DNA of 64,000 bases from Winslowiella toletana (GTDB taxonomy: Bacteria > Pseudomonadota > Gammaproteobacteria > Enterobacterales > Enterobacteriaceae): positions 4,402,001-4,466,000 of the forward strand of contig NZ_JAGGMQ010000001.1 of assembly GCF_017875465.1 (NCBI RefSeq). The letters are read 5' to 3'. A model generated the notes under the pieces. It did no database searches. It worked only from the letters and a program-made list of their open reading frames with translations, and had not been told where the DNA came from. This document shows positions 43,198-53,607 of the stretch, piece by piece. A program made the translations under genes and the position numbers. Within the stretch, counting starts at the first letter, position 1, and every line of letters starts with the position of its first letter.

Positions 43198-46100
43198 TTA
43201 GCTGATAATGGTGTAGCGAATATGCAGAATGATATCGTTCAGGCTCAGTAGCAGATCTTTCTGCTTACTGGTGGCGTCAGGGAAGCTCAGGGTAAAGGTA
43301 CCGGTGTCATTGACCGGGATCCCTTCAAACGGCAGCCAGCGGCTGTCGTTAAAGTTAAGCAGGAACTGACCGCTGTCATCCAACCCTTGTGAGACCGCCA
43401 GCGCATTACAGCCACGCGGCAGCATACTGGCGCGACCGCCGCTATAGCTGAGCACGGCGCGAATATCCTGGTAAGGGCCTACCAGCGCGGGCAGAGTGAC
43501 GCCGATTTGTTTAATCCGCCGGGTTTTACCCACCAGTGCATCCGGATAATCGTTCTGGATCTGCAAATCAGCCAGTTTCAGCGCGACCTGCAACCGTTTG
43601 TCGTTGGTCATCGACGGATTACCGCTGTTGTCCTCTTTATCCGCAGTAATCAGCGCCCTGATTTTATCCGCCAGTTTGTCATCAAGCGTCGTCAGGCAGA
43701 CCGTGCGTACCACCTCTTTTTCCCGCTCCTCTTTTTGCAGGTAACTCTGCTCCATCTGCAACAGATTTAGCATCAGGGTTTCACCCGCCAGCAGCCCCGC
43801 CCAGGCGCCTTGCCATGCGCCGGGTTTAATAAAGCTGGCTTCCGCATCACTGACATTTAATGCCCATTTATAACTCTCCTGTGCCATCAGACAGCGGGAG
43901 ACAGATAAGTCATAGAACTGGTAGTAAATTGCCGCCAGCCTGCCGCGCAACCAGTTATACAACGCCCGGTTGCTGAACTTATTCTGCAAAAATTGCAGCT
44001 GAGCCTGGGTCTGCACCTGCTGGGTTTCCAGCCAGGTTTTCTGTAACAGCGCGCCTTCGCGCCGCACTGCCAGCGTTTCCAGCTGCGCATCAATCTGCTT
44101 CACTTCCGCTTCGGCATTGTTACGCTGGATCTCCCACTCCTCACGGCGGCGGCGATAGGTTTCGGACTGGCTGGCTTTCTCGGCGCTAATGCGTTTTACC
44201 GTGGCGGTAATTTCCAGCCCGATACCGACGCCGCGCGGGATTGCGCCCCAGCTGCCACCGCCATTCGCCAGACCGAAGATATTAGGCAGGGCATCGGCGA
44301 TAGCGGCTGCGGTATAGGTGCTGCTGGAACTCATTGAGAACCAGGCGGAATCAGCAAACAGATCCATCGCCTCTTTCTCCATGCGGTTGACGTCCTCCTC
44401 ATACAGCCGGGTGTAACTTTCGAAGCGCGACTGCGCACCCGCGCGGCTCTGTTGCAGCGCCTGACGATCGGCCGCGATTTCAGCAATTGCGCTGTCCTGC
44501 ATGGCGATATTCTGTCGGGCCAGTTCGCTGCCCTGGTTTTGCAGCAACTCGGCCAGCGCTTCTGCATCCTGGCGTTCAATCATCGACAGCAGGGCGCCGC
44601 CAAACTGGCTGAGCTGGTTGACCAGGCTTCTGGCGCGTTCAAGGATTTCCGGAAAACGGTATACCGGCATTTGCGCCGCCGGCAGGGTTGCGCCTCCCTG
44701 GGCGGCGTGAACCGCCGCGCTGAGCAGTGCTGCGGGTTCCAGCGGTGTGGCGTAGAGGGGTAGCGACAGCGGCTGGCCATCAATCGAGAGATGATGGCGC
44801 AGGTTGAACAGCCGCTGTTCCAGCGTACGCCAGTAAAGCTGCAGTTTTTCATTTAGCTGCGGTAAAAACAGTGTACTAAGGCTGCTACTGGAGGCTGAGG
44901 CCGCCGGTAATGTCTCTGCGCGCACCACCAGCATTGCCTGCAGGGCAAGAAGTTGCAGGGTCTGCGCTGCAGCGGCTTGCAGGGTCGGATTTGACCAGCG
45001 GGTACTCTCCGCCAGGAAGGGCTCGTCACCCATAATCGCCAGCGCCTGCATATACCACATTTGTGCTTCATGCAGCGTGTCTGGCTCCAGCTGGCGATAG
45101 GCCGTGTCGCCGCGCGCAATCAGCAGATCCAGCGTGCGCATAAAGGTGGCGACTTTATAGTGCATCGGATCCGCCTGCGCAACGGCATCCGGATCAACCG
45201 AATCCAGCGGATCGCTATTCCAGGTAGTGTCTTCTTCCAGCGGGCGTACATTCCACTTATAAGCGGCAGGCTGGCCATTCACCACGTAACCTTCGGGGCT
45301 CCAGATAAATTTTATCCAGCGCGTTGCTTCATCATAACGTTGCTCCTGCAACAGGCGCTGAAACACCATCATTGGCGCGTAATAAAACATTTCCCAGAAA
45401 TAGAGCGCATTGGCGCCGCTAAAATCCATCGGTTCGCTATCCATCGTCTCAAACAGCCGGGTGGTCAGTCCTCTGGTCCGGCTGGCATTTTCGCTGTCGG
45501 CGACAAACTTAGTGGCATCAGCATTGTATTTAAACTGCTGCATGGTCGTGTAGCTGCTGGTGAGATTGGCATCTGAATAGATTACGCCGAGATAAAGAAT
45601 ATCCTTCTCACTACCGGTTTTCGCGGTGTTATACGGCAGAAACAGAGTCAGGCTGTTGCTACGATCGGCAGATAATTTGCCTGCTGCGCAAAGATGTAAA
45701 GGCCGCCCGGAGCCGATGTTATCTGCGCCGCCAACATAGTAAAGCTGATAGCTGCCATTGCCATGCAGCGAACTGCTGTAGCGGCCAAAATCTACCTGGA
45801 CATAACTGCCTGGCCCCAGTTGCGGTTCGGCTAAATACTGGGTCTCCATGGAGAGCACTGCATTTAACCCGCGACTGGCTCTCGCCACTAACTGACGGGC
45901 AAACAGGGTATTTATGCGGGTGCGCCAGGGGCCATTTTGCAGATATTGCTCACCTTTCTCGCCTTTAATAATCAGGAAAGGGGGAAGGTCTAATTGCTGA
46001 CTAATCGTCAGTGAACCCCATTGCAGCGCAATGGCGACATTGTGATACTCGCTCATTTCAATGGTGAGTCTGAAACTGACCTCGGCTTTGCCATCAACAA

Positions 46101-49100
46101 ACTCCGCGAGGGGAATGTCCAGTTTCACTCCCCGGAAGGGATAGATAGTGCCGGAAAATTGCTGTGCTGGCAGTGTCTGCCCTTTATCCTGAATATCCTG
46201 TTTTGCATCAAAAAATTTTATTGTATTGCCGACCGTTGCCCGGATTTTAATTTCCGAGGCTGCAAAGCCGGTTTTTAGCTTCCAGCCGCCGAATGCCACG
46301 GTGGCAGACTTATTATTATCATTAAGATACATACTCGCATTCATCAGGGCATCATTATCAGGATACTTATCCTGATTAAGCGCGACGTAAAGTGCCGTGC
46401 TGGTTGAGGTGAAAGTGTGAGCCGGGGTTAATGCCGGCCACTTTACTTCCAGACCTGATGCGGACGCCTCGCGATACACCAGGATCCTGCCGCTGGTCAT
46501 ACTGTTCTGTTTCAGGTGGTACACGGGAAAAATGCGCTTGCCGGAACTGTTGCCACTGTCCAGCGCAAAATTTTCGTAAATATAGAAGCTATCGCCCATA
46601 TTATTATTGGCGAGGTTTTTCAATATGTTGCAGGCGATATCATACCTGCCAGCCATACTCTGGAAGACCACCCTGAGATCACAGTCAAATGACAGGGTTA
46701 AGTTATTATCCTGGCTGGCAGGGGCGATCTTACAGTTATATAACCGGCTTTGAGAAAGGGTGGCCAGAAAGCCTGGCTCGAGGGTGGCGCTACTCAGTGT
46801 CACAGTGGCTGGCGCCGAGTAATTTATGATATAGGGCTGATTGATCTTTTTTTGTACGGTGGTGTCAAACTGTTGCCACACGGCGGTCCGGTAAGCGCCA
46901 GGATTGCTGAGAAGGGTGGTGAGATGGTCGGGATTAATCAGCAAGCCAATGGTGGGCGTCGATTTATTCTCCTCGTCTTTGGCTTTTAGCTCATAGAAAA
47001 GAACAATCAGCGAGCCACTGGTTTCATCACGGGAGCAGTACATGCCCATCGCATTGATTTTAGTCAACTCGTCAGCTTTAAAGTAATCAGAGAGTTTAAC
47101 CGTGGTGATAATATTCCAGGTGCCATCATGGCGAATAAATGTATATTTCAGCTCATGGCTGGCGATACGTTTACTGCTGTTGCTGTCATCGGCATCGGCG
47201 ATCTCTTTTTCTTCCAGCCAGACCGAATAGAGTCGCGAATTAAATACCACCGGACGCACCAGATTATTTTTCGCCTGCATGCCGGTGGTGATCTCTTTCC
47301 ATTCACTCCATGCGTTGGCGGGATATTTTCCTGCGTCGAACAGGTTTTGATTAAGTGTGCGCCAGTAATAATTTTCATCGTTAACGGATTTCCCCACCAG
47401 ATAAGTTATGCCGCTATTAATACTGTTGTTATCGTGAAAACCGCTCACCACCTCCAGATTCGCCACCTGTTCAAAACGGGTCATATAGGTTTTAAAGGCG
47501 TCTTCTACCGTATCGCTGGTCAGCTGACTCTGGCTGATGGATTGCAGCATCTCATCCATCATCGCGGTCTGGCCGTGGCGCACCGTGGGGTCAAGGTAGT
47601 TTTCGGGGTAGTAAACCAGCCGTGAAACCCCTGCCCAGCTGCTGTAACGTTTGTTGTAACTGTCCCAGAACTGGAAGAAGTTACGTGAACGTACCGTGCT
47701 GACCACCCCCTCCTCCAGGCCGGTTAGTGCCCGGTTGATATACAGCTGCATACTGGCAATCGCTGCCGCCAGTGGGGTGGTTTTTACCTGCGCGGAGACC
47801 TGGTTATCGAGCAACAGGTAGTTATACAGTTGATTGCGGTCAATCACCCAGCTGGGGGTAATGTTTTTATTCTGGATAGCATAGGCGCTGAACGCGGCGC
47901 TGCTGCTTTCATCCAGCTGATGCTGTAACTGCACGCCTTGCTGGCTGTTGAGTCCGGCCTGCAACGCTGTGGCGATCTTTTTCCAGTCGTCATACGCCGG
48001 TACCGGGGCGGAGCTGGCCAGCAGTCGGGCGACATCTTCCGGAGCGATAGCCAGGCTGGTGGCGATATTTAACCACTGTAGCGTCTCGTCCACCTCAATC
48101 CAGCTGTTAAAGGTTGTAGCGTTTTTTCTGACCTGGTTTAGCCCCTGTATTACCCACTGTTCATCAACGTTGAGCGCCTGCGCCAGCAGTACTGGCGTCA
48201 GCGTTTTGCCGCTTAAGGCGCCCAGCACTTCGCTCGCGAGGGTCTGGCACTGCTGCAGCCAGTAATGAAAGCGCGCCAGGCTATATACCGTGACGATAGT
48301 ATGTGGCAGCACCTCTGCGCTCTGAAAGAATGTTGGCTGCGTCACTGCCAGTGACAGCTCGCTGGCGGATAGTTTCAGCGTACGTGCGATCAGCGCCAGT
48401 TGCGCCAGTACATGGCAATAGGGCGCCAGTCTGGCAGACTGTGGGTTGGTAAGCAGCAGATTAAGAAACGCCAGCACATCGAGGCTTTGTGGTTTCAGCC
48501 CGTTTAGCCAGTACAGAATGGCGTGGGCGGTCTCTGCGGAATCCAGTTGCATCGCGGCGGCAATATAGGGGGCGGCCAGCGTCAGTGCGTTATCGCTGGT
48601 TAATTGCTGACCGGCAAGGCCATTTTGCAGGGTAGCGATAAGATTACTGAACTCTGGCGTCAGCGTACTGTTGCTACTGGCGGTGGCCATCAACAGCAGA
48701 TCGCTGACGGACAGCGAGGCCGCTTGTAGCCAGCGGCTGTACTGGCTAAGGAAGCTAACCAGACTGACCAGATCCCCGGCGCTCAGGCTGCCCAGCGCGC
48801 GGCCTGACCAGCTGGGGGAGAGTGATAACAGCACGCTCAGCTCAATAATACTGAGACCATGGCTGCTGGCCAGCAGCCGCGCCCGGTACAACGCGGAGAG
48901 GCTGGACAGCGTGTTTTTGAATGCCGCCGGGCTGGCTTTGCCATCCACCAGCGCCCATAACAGATAAAGCGCACTGTCGCTGACTTGCAAGGCGCGTTTC
49001 AGCACGCCGGTGCGAAATGTGTCAGTGATTTTGCCAGGGGTCAGCACCACATCAGCGTTGTCATCTGAAAATGTCTGATTGTCCAGCAGTGGCCGGTTAA

Positions 49101-50301
49101 ACAGCTGGTCAAACTGACTGGGCAGTTCACCCACACTGATTTTGCTGATGGCGGCGCCAGAGAGGATCCAGGCGTCAGAGACATCAATTGCGTAATACTG
49201 GCAATAGTATTGTATCCACAGTAACTGGCTGACTATCGCATCGGTGATATTGAATTGATTGTTGTTACTGGCAATCACGCGCCAGATATCTGCCGCCGCC
49301 ATGCCGCCAGCTTTACTGAAGCGGATAAGCTTGTTGAGTTGCAGCATAGCGAGGGCGGTGATCTGCAACGGGTCGAAGTTATTATCATACTGGCGCATAA
49401 CCGCATAGTATGTCGTCAGTTGCTCTTCAGTGAGTTGATAATAACGTGCCAGAAACACGGGGTTACGCAGGGTCTCTATGGTGATGGCGCCAAAGTTATC
49501 TTTAAACTGCTGAGCTGATGATCCCGAACTCAGCGTTTCAGTCAGGATGCTGTATAACTCAGGTGAGAGACCTGCGGCAACGCGCAACAGAGCTTCGGCG
49601 CCTGCAGGCTTGATCACCCCGGCATTACGCGATGACAGATCCAGCGTTTTATCGCGCAACAACAGACTGTAATGGGCGGTGGTAAACGGCAAATGAAAGG
49701 GCGTCGCGCCGGAAAAACGCCAGCTGGCGAGCAGTTTGCGTACCTCTTCCGCCGTTTTGCTGATTTTTTTACTGATAACATCCAGCGTCAGCTGGTTGCT
49801 GAGCGTCAGCGTTGAGACTTCATCATCCATATTGCGCTGTGACAGCACCAGGCCAGCCAGGTCCGGGCGACGGGTAGTCAGCCGGTATTCCGCGTTTTCT
49901 GGATGCAGATTGATCCCTTCGCGATAGAGCTCGGTAAGGTAGCAGGCGGGCGAAAACATGGAGGCCACTACGCCTGGTTTGACATATTTACTGGCGCGGC
50001 CGCCAAACAGTTCATCATAGCCCAGCTGTTCGGCGTTCTGCTGGATAGCGAGGCGAACCGCGTGCGCCAGTTGCGGGTTGGCGTGGCTTAAAATTCGTGC
50101 TTCGCTGAAGGTGTTCTGTTTAAGGGCTTCCTGCGCCTGCTGGTATAGGAAATTTTCTTCGCTCCAGGCCAGAGTATCACCAGCCAGCGCGTCCACCTCC
50201 GGCAACGAACGGATCATAATATCGGGCAGGGTGACTTTGGGCTTACTCTGGCGTTGAAGCTGACTGTTAAGTTTTTCCAGAACCTCATCGGTACGATACA
50301 T
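43198..50301 (-). CDS. Tc toxin A component (TcdA-like pentameric translocon)
   Basis: 2367 residues, a single-chain TcA. The N-terminal VRP1/SpvA-type region is seen as SMFSPACYLTELYREG and RRPDLAGLVLSQRNMDDEVSTL. Central neuraminidase-like and receptor-binding segments follow; then the channel helices (about 1900-2100; ADSAWFSMSSSSTYTAAAIADALPNIFG is the pore-tip-like hydrophobic part) and the TcB-binding C-terminus (NWLRGRLAAIYYQFYDLSVSRCLMAQESY, about 2130). In other Tc toxins this subunit binds host cells and injects the TcC tip at low pH. No signal peptide. First gene of the operon; curved AT-rich DNA lies upstream. Confidence 0.92.
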   Translation of the reverse strand: MYRTDEVLEKLNSQLQRQSKPKVTLPDIMIRSLPEVDALAGDTLAWSEENFLYQQAQEALKQNTFSEARILSHANPQLAHAVRLAIQQNAEQLGYDELFGGRASKYVKPGVVASMFSPACYLTELYREGINLHPENAEYRLTTRRPDLAGLVLSQRNMDDEVSTLTLSNQLTLDVISKKISKTAEEVRKLLASWRFSGATPFHLPFTTAHYSLLLRDKTLDLSSRNAGVIKPAGAEALLRVAAGLSPELYSILTETLSSGSSAQQFKDNFGAITIETLRNPVFLARYYQLTEEQLTTYYAVMRQYDNNFDPLQITALAMLQLNKLIRFSKAGGMAAADIWRVIASNNNQFNITDAIVSQLLWIQYYCQYYAIDVSDAWILSGAAISKISVGELPSQFDQLFNRPLLDNQTFSDDNADVVLTPGKITDTFRTGVLKRALQVSDSALYLLWALVDGKASPAAFKNTLSSLSALYRARLLASSHGLSIIELSVLLSLSPSWSGRALGSLSAGDLVSLVSFLSQYSRWLQAASLSVSDLLLMATASSNSTLTPEFSNLIATLQNGLAGQQLTSDNALTLAAPYIAAAMQLDSAETAHAILYWLNGLKPQSLDVLAFLNLLLTNPQSARLAPYCHVLAQLALIARTLKLSASELSLAVTQPTFFQSAEVLPHTIVTVYSLARFHYWLQQCQTLASEVLGALSGKTLTPVLLAQALNVDEQWVIQGLNQVRKNATTFNSWIEVDETLQWLNIATSLAIAPEDVARLLASSAPVPAYDDWKKIATALQAGLNSQQGVQLQHQLDESSSAAFSAYAIQNKNITPSWVIDRNQLYNYLLLDNQVSAQVKTTPLAAAIASMQLYINRALTGLEEGVVSTVRSRNFFQFWDSYNKRYSSWAGVSRLVYYPENYLDPTVRHGQTAMMDEMLQSISQSQLTSDTVEDAFKTYMTRFEQVANLEVVSGFHDNNSINSGITYLVGKSVNDENYYWRTLNQNLFDAGKYPANAWSEWKEITTGMQAKNNLVRPVVFNSRLYSVWLEEKEIADADDSNSSKRIASHELKYTFIRHDGTWNIITTVKLSDYFKADELTKINAMGMYCSRDETSGSLIVLFYELKAKDEENKSTPTIGLLINPDHLTTLLSNPGAYRTAVWQQFDTTVQKKINQPYIINYSAPATVTLSSATLEPGFLATLSQSRLYNCKIAPASQDNNLTLSFDCDLRVVFQSMAGRYDIACNILKNLANNNMGDSFYIYENFALDSGNSSGKRIFPVYHLKQNSMTSGRILVYREASASGLEVKWPALTPAHTFTSTSTALYVALNQDKYPDNDALMNASMYLNDNNKSATVAFGGWKLKTGFAASEIKIRATVGNTIKFFDAKQDIQDKGQTLPAQQFSGTIYPFRGVKLDIPLAEFVDGKAEVSFRLTIEMSEYHNVAIALQWGSLTISQQLDLPPFLIIKGEKGEQYLQNGPWRTRINTLFARQLVARASRGLNAVLSMETQYLAEPQLGPGSYVQVDFGRYSSSLHGNGSYQLYYVGGADNIGSGRPLHLCAAGKLSADRSNSLTLFLPYNTAKTGSEKDILYLGVIYSDANLTSSYTTMQQFKYNADATKFVADSENASRTRGLTTRLFETMDSEPMDFSGANALYFWEMFYYAPMMVFQRLLQEQRYDEATRWIKFIWSPEGYVVNGQPAAYKWNVRPLEEDTTWNSDPLDSVDPDAVAQADPMHYKVATFMRTLDLLIARGDTAYRQLEPDTLHEAQMWYMQALAIMGDEPFLAESTRWSNPTLQAAAAQTLQLLALQAMLVVRAETLPAASASSSSLSTLFLPQLNEKLQLYWRTLEQRLFNLRHHLSIDGQPLSLPLYATPLEPAALLSAAVHAAQGGATLPAAQMPVYRFPEILERARSLVNQLSQFGGALLSMIERQDAEALAELLQNQGSELARQNIAMQDSAIAEIAADRQALQQSRAGAQSRFESYTRLYEEDVNRMEKEAMDLFADSAWFSMSSSSTYTAAAIADALPNIFGLANGGGSWGAIPRGVGIGLEITATVKRISAEKASQSETYRRRREEWEIQRNNAEAEVKQIDAQLETLAVRREGALLQKTWLETQQVQTQAQLQFLQNKFSNRALYNWLRGRLAAIYYQFYDLSVSRCLMAQESYKWALNVSDAEASFIKPGAWQGAWAGLLAGETLMLNLLQMEQSYLQKEEREKEVVRTVCLTTLDDKLADKIRALITADKEDNSGNPSMTNDKRLQVALKLADLQIQNDYPDALVGKTRRIKQIGVTLPALVGPYQDIRAVLSYSGGRASMLPRGCNALAVSQGLDDSGQFLLNFNDSRWLPFEGIPVNDTGTFTLSFPDATSKQKDLLLSLNDIILHIRYTIIS

Positions 50302-50684
50302 TTGGCTGACCCTCTTCGTGGTTTTATCAGGTTGCCAGCCCCCCAGCAGTCTGACGCGGATCTCTTCGCGGTGCTGGGAGCATTTTGAGAGAATTATTTG
50401 CCAGTACTGAGGGGTTATCCATTAGCAAACAAAGTGTTGCCGTTGCGTATTTGAGTGATTTCAGTTTGTTAGTAAAATGATTTTTTGGTGGTTTTATATT
50501 GCGTGATGCTTTTTTATGGTTTTTTTGACCAGATAAATCATGTTTGTATAGTGTTATTTTGCGTTTTTTGGTTTTTTTATAGTTGTTGACGCCATTTGGT
50601 TTTTTTTGCGGGAAGACTCTAATACTGTGGATGCTTGTTGCCGGATGCGGGTCGACAGGCCGCGACTCACGACAAGGAATCATC
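50302..50684. promoter_or_regulatory. Divergent AT-rich control region between the Tc operon and clsC
   Basis: 383 nt without a credible gene. From about 50440 to 50590 it is very T-rich on the plus strand. T-tracts centred near 50483, 50493, 50512, 50523, 50544 and 50566 are spaced by close to whole multiples of 10-11 bp, the arrangement of intrinsically curved DNA and a common H-NS target. A TcA transcript from here would have a long leader. A 155-codon minus-strand ORF is a by-product of the A-rich sequence. Confidence 0.5.
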
Positions 50685-52157
50685 ATGTCCGAAGCTTTTG
50701 CCGCCGATGCTGATCGGGAGGATCCGCGCCACGCCACCCGGCTGGCGCGTGCGATTACGCCGCGGGTGGCGCGCCATCCGCACCAGAGCGGCATCTATCC
50801 GCTGGGTGAGGGACTGGATGCTTTTGCCGCGCGTTATCTGCTGATTTCGATGGCGGAACGTACCCTCGACGTGCAGTACTATATCTGGCAAAACGATATG
50901 TCTGGCCGTTTGCTGTTCAGCGCCTTGCTGGATGCGGCGGAGCGCGGCGTAAAGGTGCGCCTGCTGCTGGATGATAACAACACCATGGGGCTGGACCAGA
51001 CCCTGAGTGCGTTAAACCGCCATCCTGATATCGAGGTGCGGCTGTTTAATCCGTTCTCGTTTCGCACCCTGCGTGCGCTGGGTTATCTCACCGATTTCGC
51101 TCGCCTTAACCGCCGCATGCATAACAAGAGTTTTACCGTTGATGGTATCGCCTCGATTGTCGGCGGCCGCAATATCGGCGATGAATATTTCGCGGTCGGT
51201 GATGAACCGCTGTTTTCCGATCTTGATGTATTAGCCGTCGGCCCGGTGGTGGCGGAGGTCAGCGCGGATTTTGAGCGTTACTGGCGTAGCCGCGCCGTCT
51301 CGTCACTGCGGTCGGTGGTGGAGCCGGACGGCGACGATCGTCATTCGGCGGTGCGTCTGCCGGAAGCCTGGCGCGACAGTCCGCAGGTGCAGCAATATCT
51401 GCAACGGCTGGATAATTCCTCTTTCGCTGCGCAGCTGGAAAGCGGCGACCTGAAGTTAACCTGGGCAAATACCCGTTTGCTCAGTGACGATCCGCGTAAA
51501 GGTCTGGGCCGCGCCCGCGCCTCCTCCCTGTTGCCGCAGCGGATGCTGGAAGTGATCGGCGTGCCACAGCAGCAGTTCGATATAATCTCGGCCTATTTTG
51601 TGCCGACGCGCGCCGGGGTGGCGCAGTTACTGGCATTAAAACGACGCGGGGTGAGAATCGCCATTCTGACCAATTCGCTGGCGGCTAACGATGTCTCGGT
51701 GGTGCATGCCGGTTATGCCAAATGGCGCAAAAAGTTATTACGCCGTGGCATTGAGTTGTATGAGTTAAAACCGCACAACGATAACCGTGATGCGCCGCAC
51801 GATCGCGGCCTGACCGGGAATTCCGGCTCCAGCCTGCATGCCAAAACCTTTAGTGTCGACAATAAGAAGGTGTTTATTGGCTCGTTTAATTTTGATCCGC
51901 GTTCGGCGGTGCTGAATACTGAAATGGGATTTGTGATCGAAAGCGAGCAGCTGGCGATCTCGGTGCATCAGCGTTTTGTCAGCCGCCTGCATGATAAAGC
52001 GTGGAAGCTGCGGCTCGATAAATGGGGGCGGGTTAACTGGATCGAGTTCGAAGGCGAAGCGGGGGAGGTGGTGCATAAGCACGAGCCACGCACCCGCTTT
52101 ATACAGCGGCTGCTGGTGCGGCTGGTATGGCGACTGCCGGTGGAGTGGTTGTTGTAA
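50685..52157 (+). CDS. clsC: Cardiolipin synthase C-type phospholipase D-family protein ClsC
   Basis: 490 residues from the ATG at 50685, chosen for its AAGGA Shine-Dalgarno and similarity in start to E. coli ClsC (473 residues). Two HKD motifs: HNKSFTVDGIASIVGGRNIGD (about 145) and HAKTFSVDNKKVFIGSFNFDPRS (about 392). E. coli ClsC makes cardiolipin from phosphatidylglycerol and phosphatidylethanolamine at the membrane. The frame stays open to a TTG at 50583, giving a possible lipoprotein signal (MLVAGCGS), so a longer lipidated form cannot be excluded. The ymdB gene, next to clsC in E. coli, is missing here; the Tc operon occupies that side. Confidence 0.9.
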   Translation: MSEAFAADADREDPRHATRLARAITPRVARHPHQSGIYPLGEGLDAFAARYLLISMAERTLDVQYYIWQNDMSGRLLFSALLDAAERGVKVRLLLDDNNTMGLDQTLSALNRHPDIEVRLFNPFSFRTLRALGYLTDFARLNRRMHNKSFTVDGIASIVGGRNIGDEYFAVGDEPLFSDLDVLAVGPVVAEVSADFERYWRSRAVSSLRSVVEPDGDDRHSAVRLPEAWRDSPQVQQYLQRLDNSSFAAQLESGDLKLTWANTRLLSDDPRKGLGRARASSLLPQRMLEVIGVPQQQFDIISAYFVPTRAGVAQLLALKRRGVRIAILTNSLAANDVSVVHAGYAKWRKKLLRRGIELYELKPHNDNRDAPHDRGLTGNSGSSLHAKTFSVDNKKVFIGSFNFDPRSAVLNTEMGFVIESEQLAISVHQRFVSRLHDKAWKLRLDKWGRVNWIEFEGEAGEVVHKHEPRTRFIQRLLVRLVWRLPVEWLL

Positions 52158-52163
52158 TCAAAA

Positions 52164-52185
52164 CGGCGAGGGTGATCCCTCGCCG
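52164..52185 (-). terminator. Terminator between clsC and opgC
   Basis: Perfect stem CGGCGAGGG-TGAT-CCCTCGCCG in the 35-nt gap between convergent genes. Read on the minus strand it is followed by TTTT, so it should terminate opgC best; on the plus strand there is no T-run. Confidence 0.75.
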
Positions 52186-52192
52186 GAGTGAA

Positions 52193-53356
52193 TCAGGATT
52201 TCGCCGCCTGCGGCGCTTTGGCCGCCCGTTGCGGCTTACCGGAGAACAGGAAGCGCAGCAACGGAATACGCAGATGAATCTCATACAGTATAAAGGCGAT
52301 GCCGAAGACCGCGATCAGGCCAATAAAGAAGCCCAGGGTATTATTGCTAATCAACGGCGTAATAAAGATGCCATACAGTAGCGTTAAAGGATGGTGCACC
52401 AGATAGATAAACAGTGACGCATTAACCAGATAGGTAATGCGCGGTGAATGTGAGTTCAGCAGCTTATAGCCGAAGGAAAACACCACATTCACCATCCAGA
52501 TCCCCATCAGCATGCTGACCAGCGTCTCAATCTCATACAGCCAGCCCTCACCGACGTTGTAGCGTTTATTCAGCATATAGGCGACCAGCGCCAGGCAGGA
52601 GCCAACCAGTGTCCATGGATTAAACTTCACAAACAGCGCTTTAATCGCCGGATGTTTCCACGCCAGCGCGCCCAGCATAAAGAACGGCAGATAGAACAGC
52701 GTCTGCATGACGGCAAAATTAAACAGGCCATCCATCAGCAGATTCGGCTGGAAAATAAATACCAGGCGACGAATACAACCCCAGATCAGACCAAAACCAA
52801 CAAAACTCAGCGTAAGTTTGCGCCAGTTTAGCTCGGAATAGTCTGCTTTTGTTCCTTTATCACTGTGGCGATCGCGCAGCAATTTGAACGCCAGCATGCC
52901 GAGCGTGGTGAGGATCACCAGCACCAGCAAAAACCATAAATGGGATACCAGATTCCACACCAGCGCATTGTACTTTTCATACAGTGAAAAGCTGTTCCAG
53001 TCGCCGATGGCCGGGGTCCAGTGTTTCAGCAAAAAGAACTGCGGCAGGGTCAGCAGCGGCACGGCGGTAAGCATCGGGATCGCCACGCGTTCGACGCGCA
53101 TCTTCAGCCAGTGCCCCGGCTGGTAGCGCAGGTAGAGCATATAAGAGAAGTAGCCGGAAATAACAAAGAACACCTGCATGCGGAAGGCATGGATAAAGTC
53201 ATTGAGCGTCGTCAGCCAGAAGGTCGGCTCGGCGCTGTTGACCGCCCATTGCTGACTGGAATAGATCAGCGACAGATGAAAGGGCACACCGAGTAGCATC
53301 AGATAAGCTCGAATTGAATCGAGGAAATATTCGCGCTGTGGTTTTTTTATACTCAT
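52193..53356 (-). CDS. opgC: Glucan succinyltransferase OpgC (MdoC)
   Basis: 387 residues from the ATG at 53356 ([11 protein letters not shown]); a start nine codons upstream is also open, but E. coli OpgC begins near this point. About 10 TM segments, acyltransferase-3 family: [60 protein letters not shown]. It adds succinyl groups to osmoregulated periplasmic glucans at the inner membrane. Divergent from opgGH, as in E. coli. C-terminal tail is Ala/Lys-rich. Confidence 0.92.
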   Translation of the reverse strand: MSIKKPQREYFLDSIRAYLMLLGVPFHLSLIYSSQQWAVNSAEPTFWLTTLNDFIHAFRMQVFFVISGYFSYMLYLRYQPGHWLKMRVERVAIPMLTAVPLLTLPQFFLLKHWTPAIGDWNSFSLYEKYNALVWNLVSHLWFLLVLVILTTLGMLAFKLLRDRHSDKGTKADYSELNWRKLTLSFVGFGLIWGCIRRLVFIFQPNLLMDGLFNFAVMQTLFYLPFFMLGALAWKHPAIKALFVKFNPWTLVGSCLALVAYMLNKRYNVGEGWLYEIETLVSMLMGIWMVNVVFSFGYKLLNSHSPRITYLVNASLFIYLVHHPLTLLYGIFITPLISNNTLGFFIGLIAVFGIAFILYEIHLRIPLLRFLFSGKPQRAAKAPQAAKS

Positions 53357-53607
53357 AGATGTCCATTTATTTATCAGTTTCACCTCTGATTCGCCCTGAA
53401 TCAGCCTAAAGCATGGGCTTACTTTACTGTAGCAACAAAGAGTATACTATCAGCCGAATCCGTATCGTCTAAACGCTTGAGAAATCGGCGCTTAGAGGAA
53501 AGCAACAAGGGAACATAATCCCGCTCAGGCTGTCGGAAACCTGAATTATCCATTAAGATTGATGGGATTGAATTAAGCACCCGAAAGGGGGGGATGTGCT
53601 AATTAAC

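Noticed and set aside
50327..50794. 155-codon minus-strand ORF rich in Lys, Asn and Pro
   Set aside because: It overlaps the N-terminal part of clsC and reads through the A-rich side of the control region; composition explains the Lys/Asn bias and no domain is visible.
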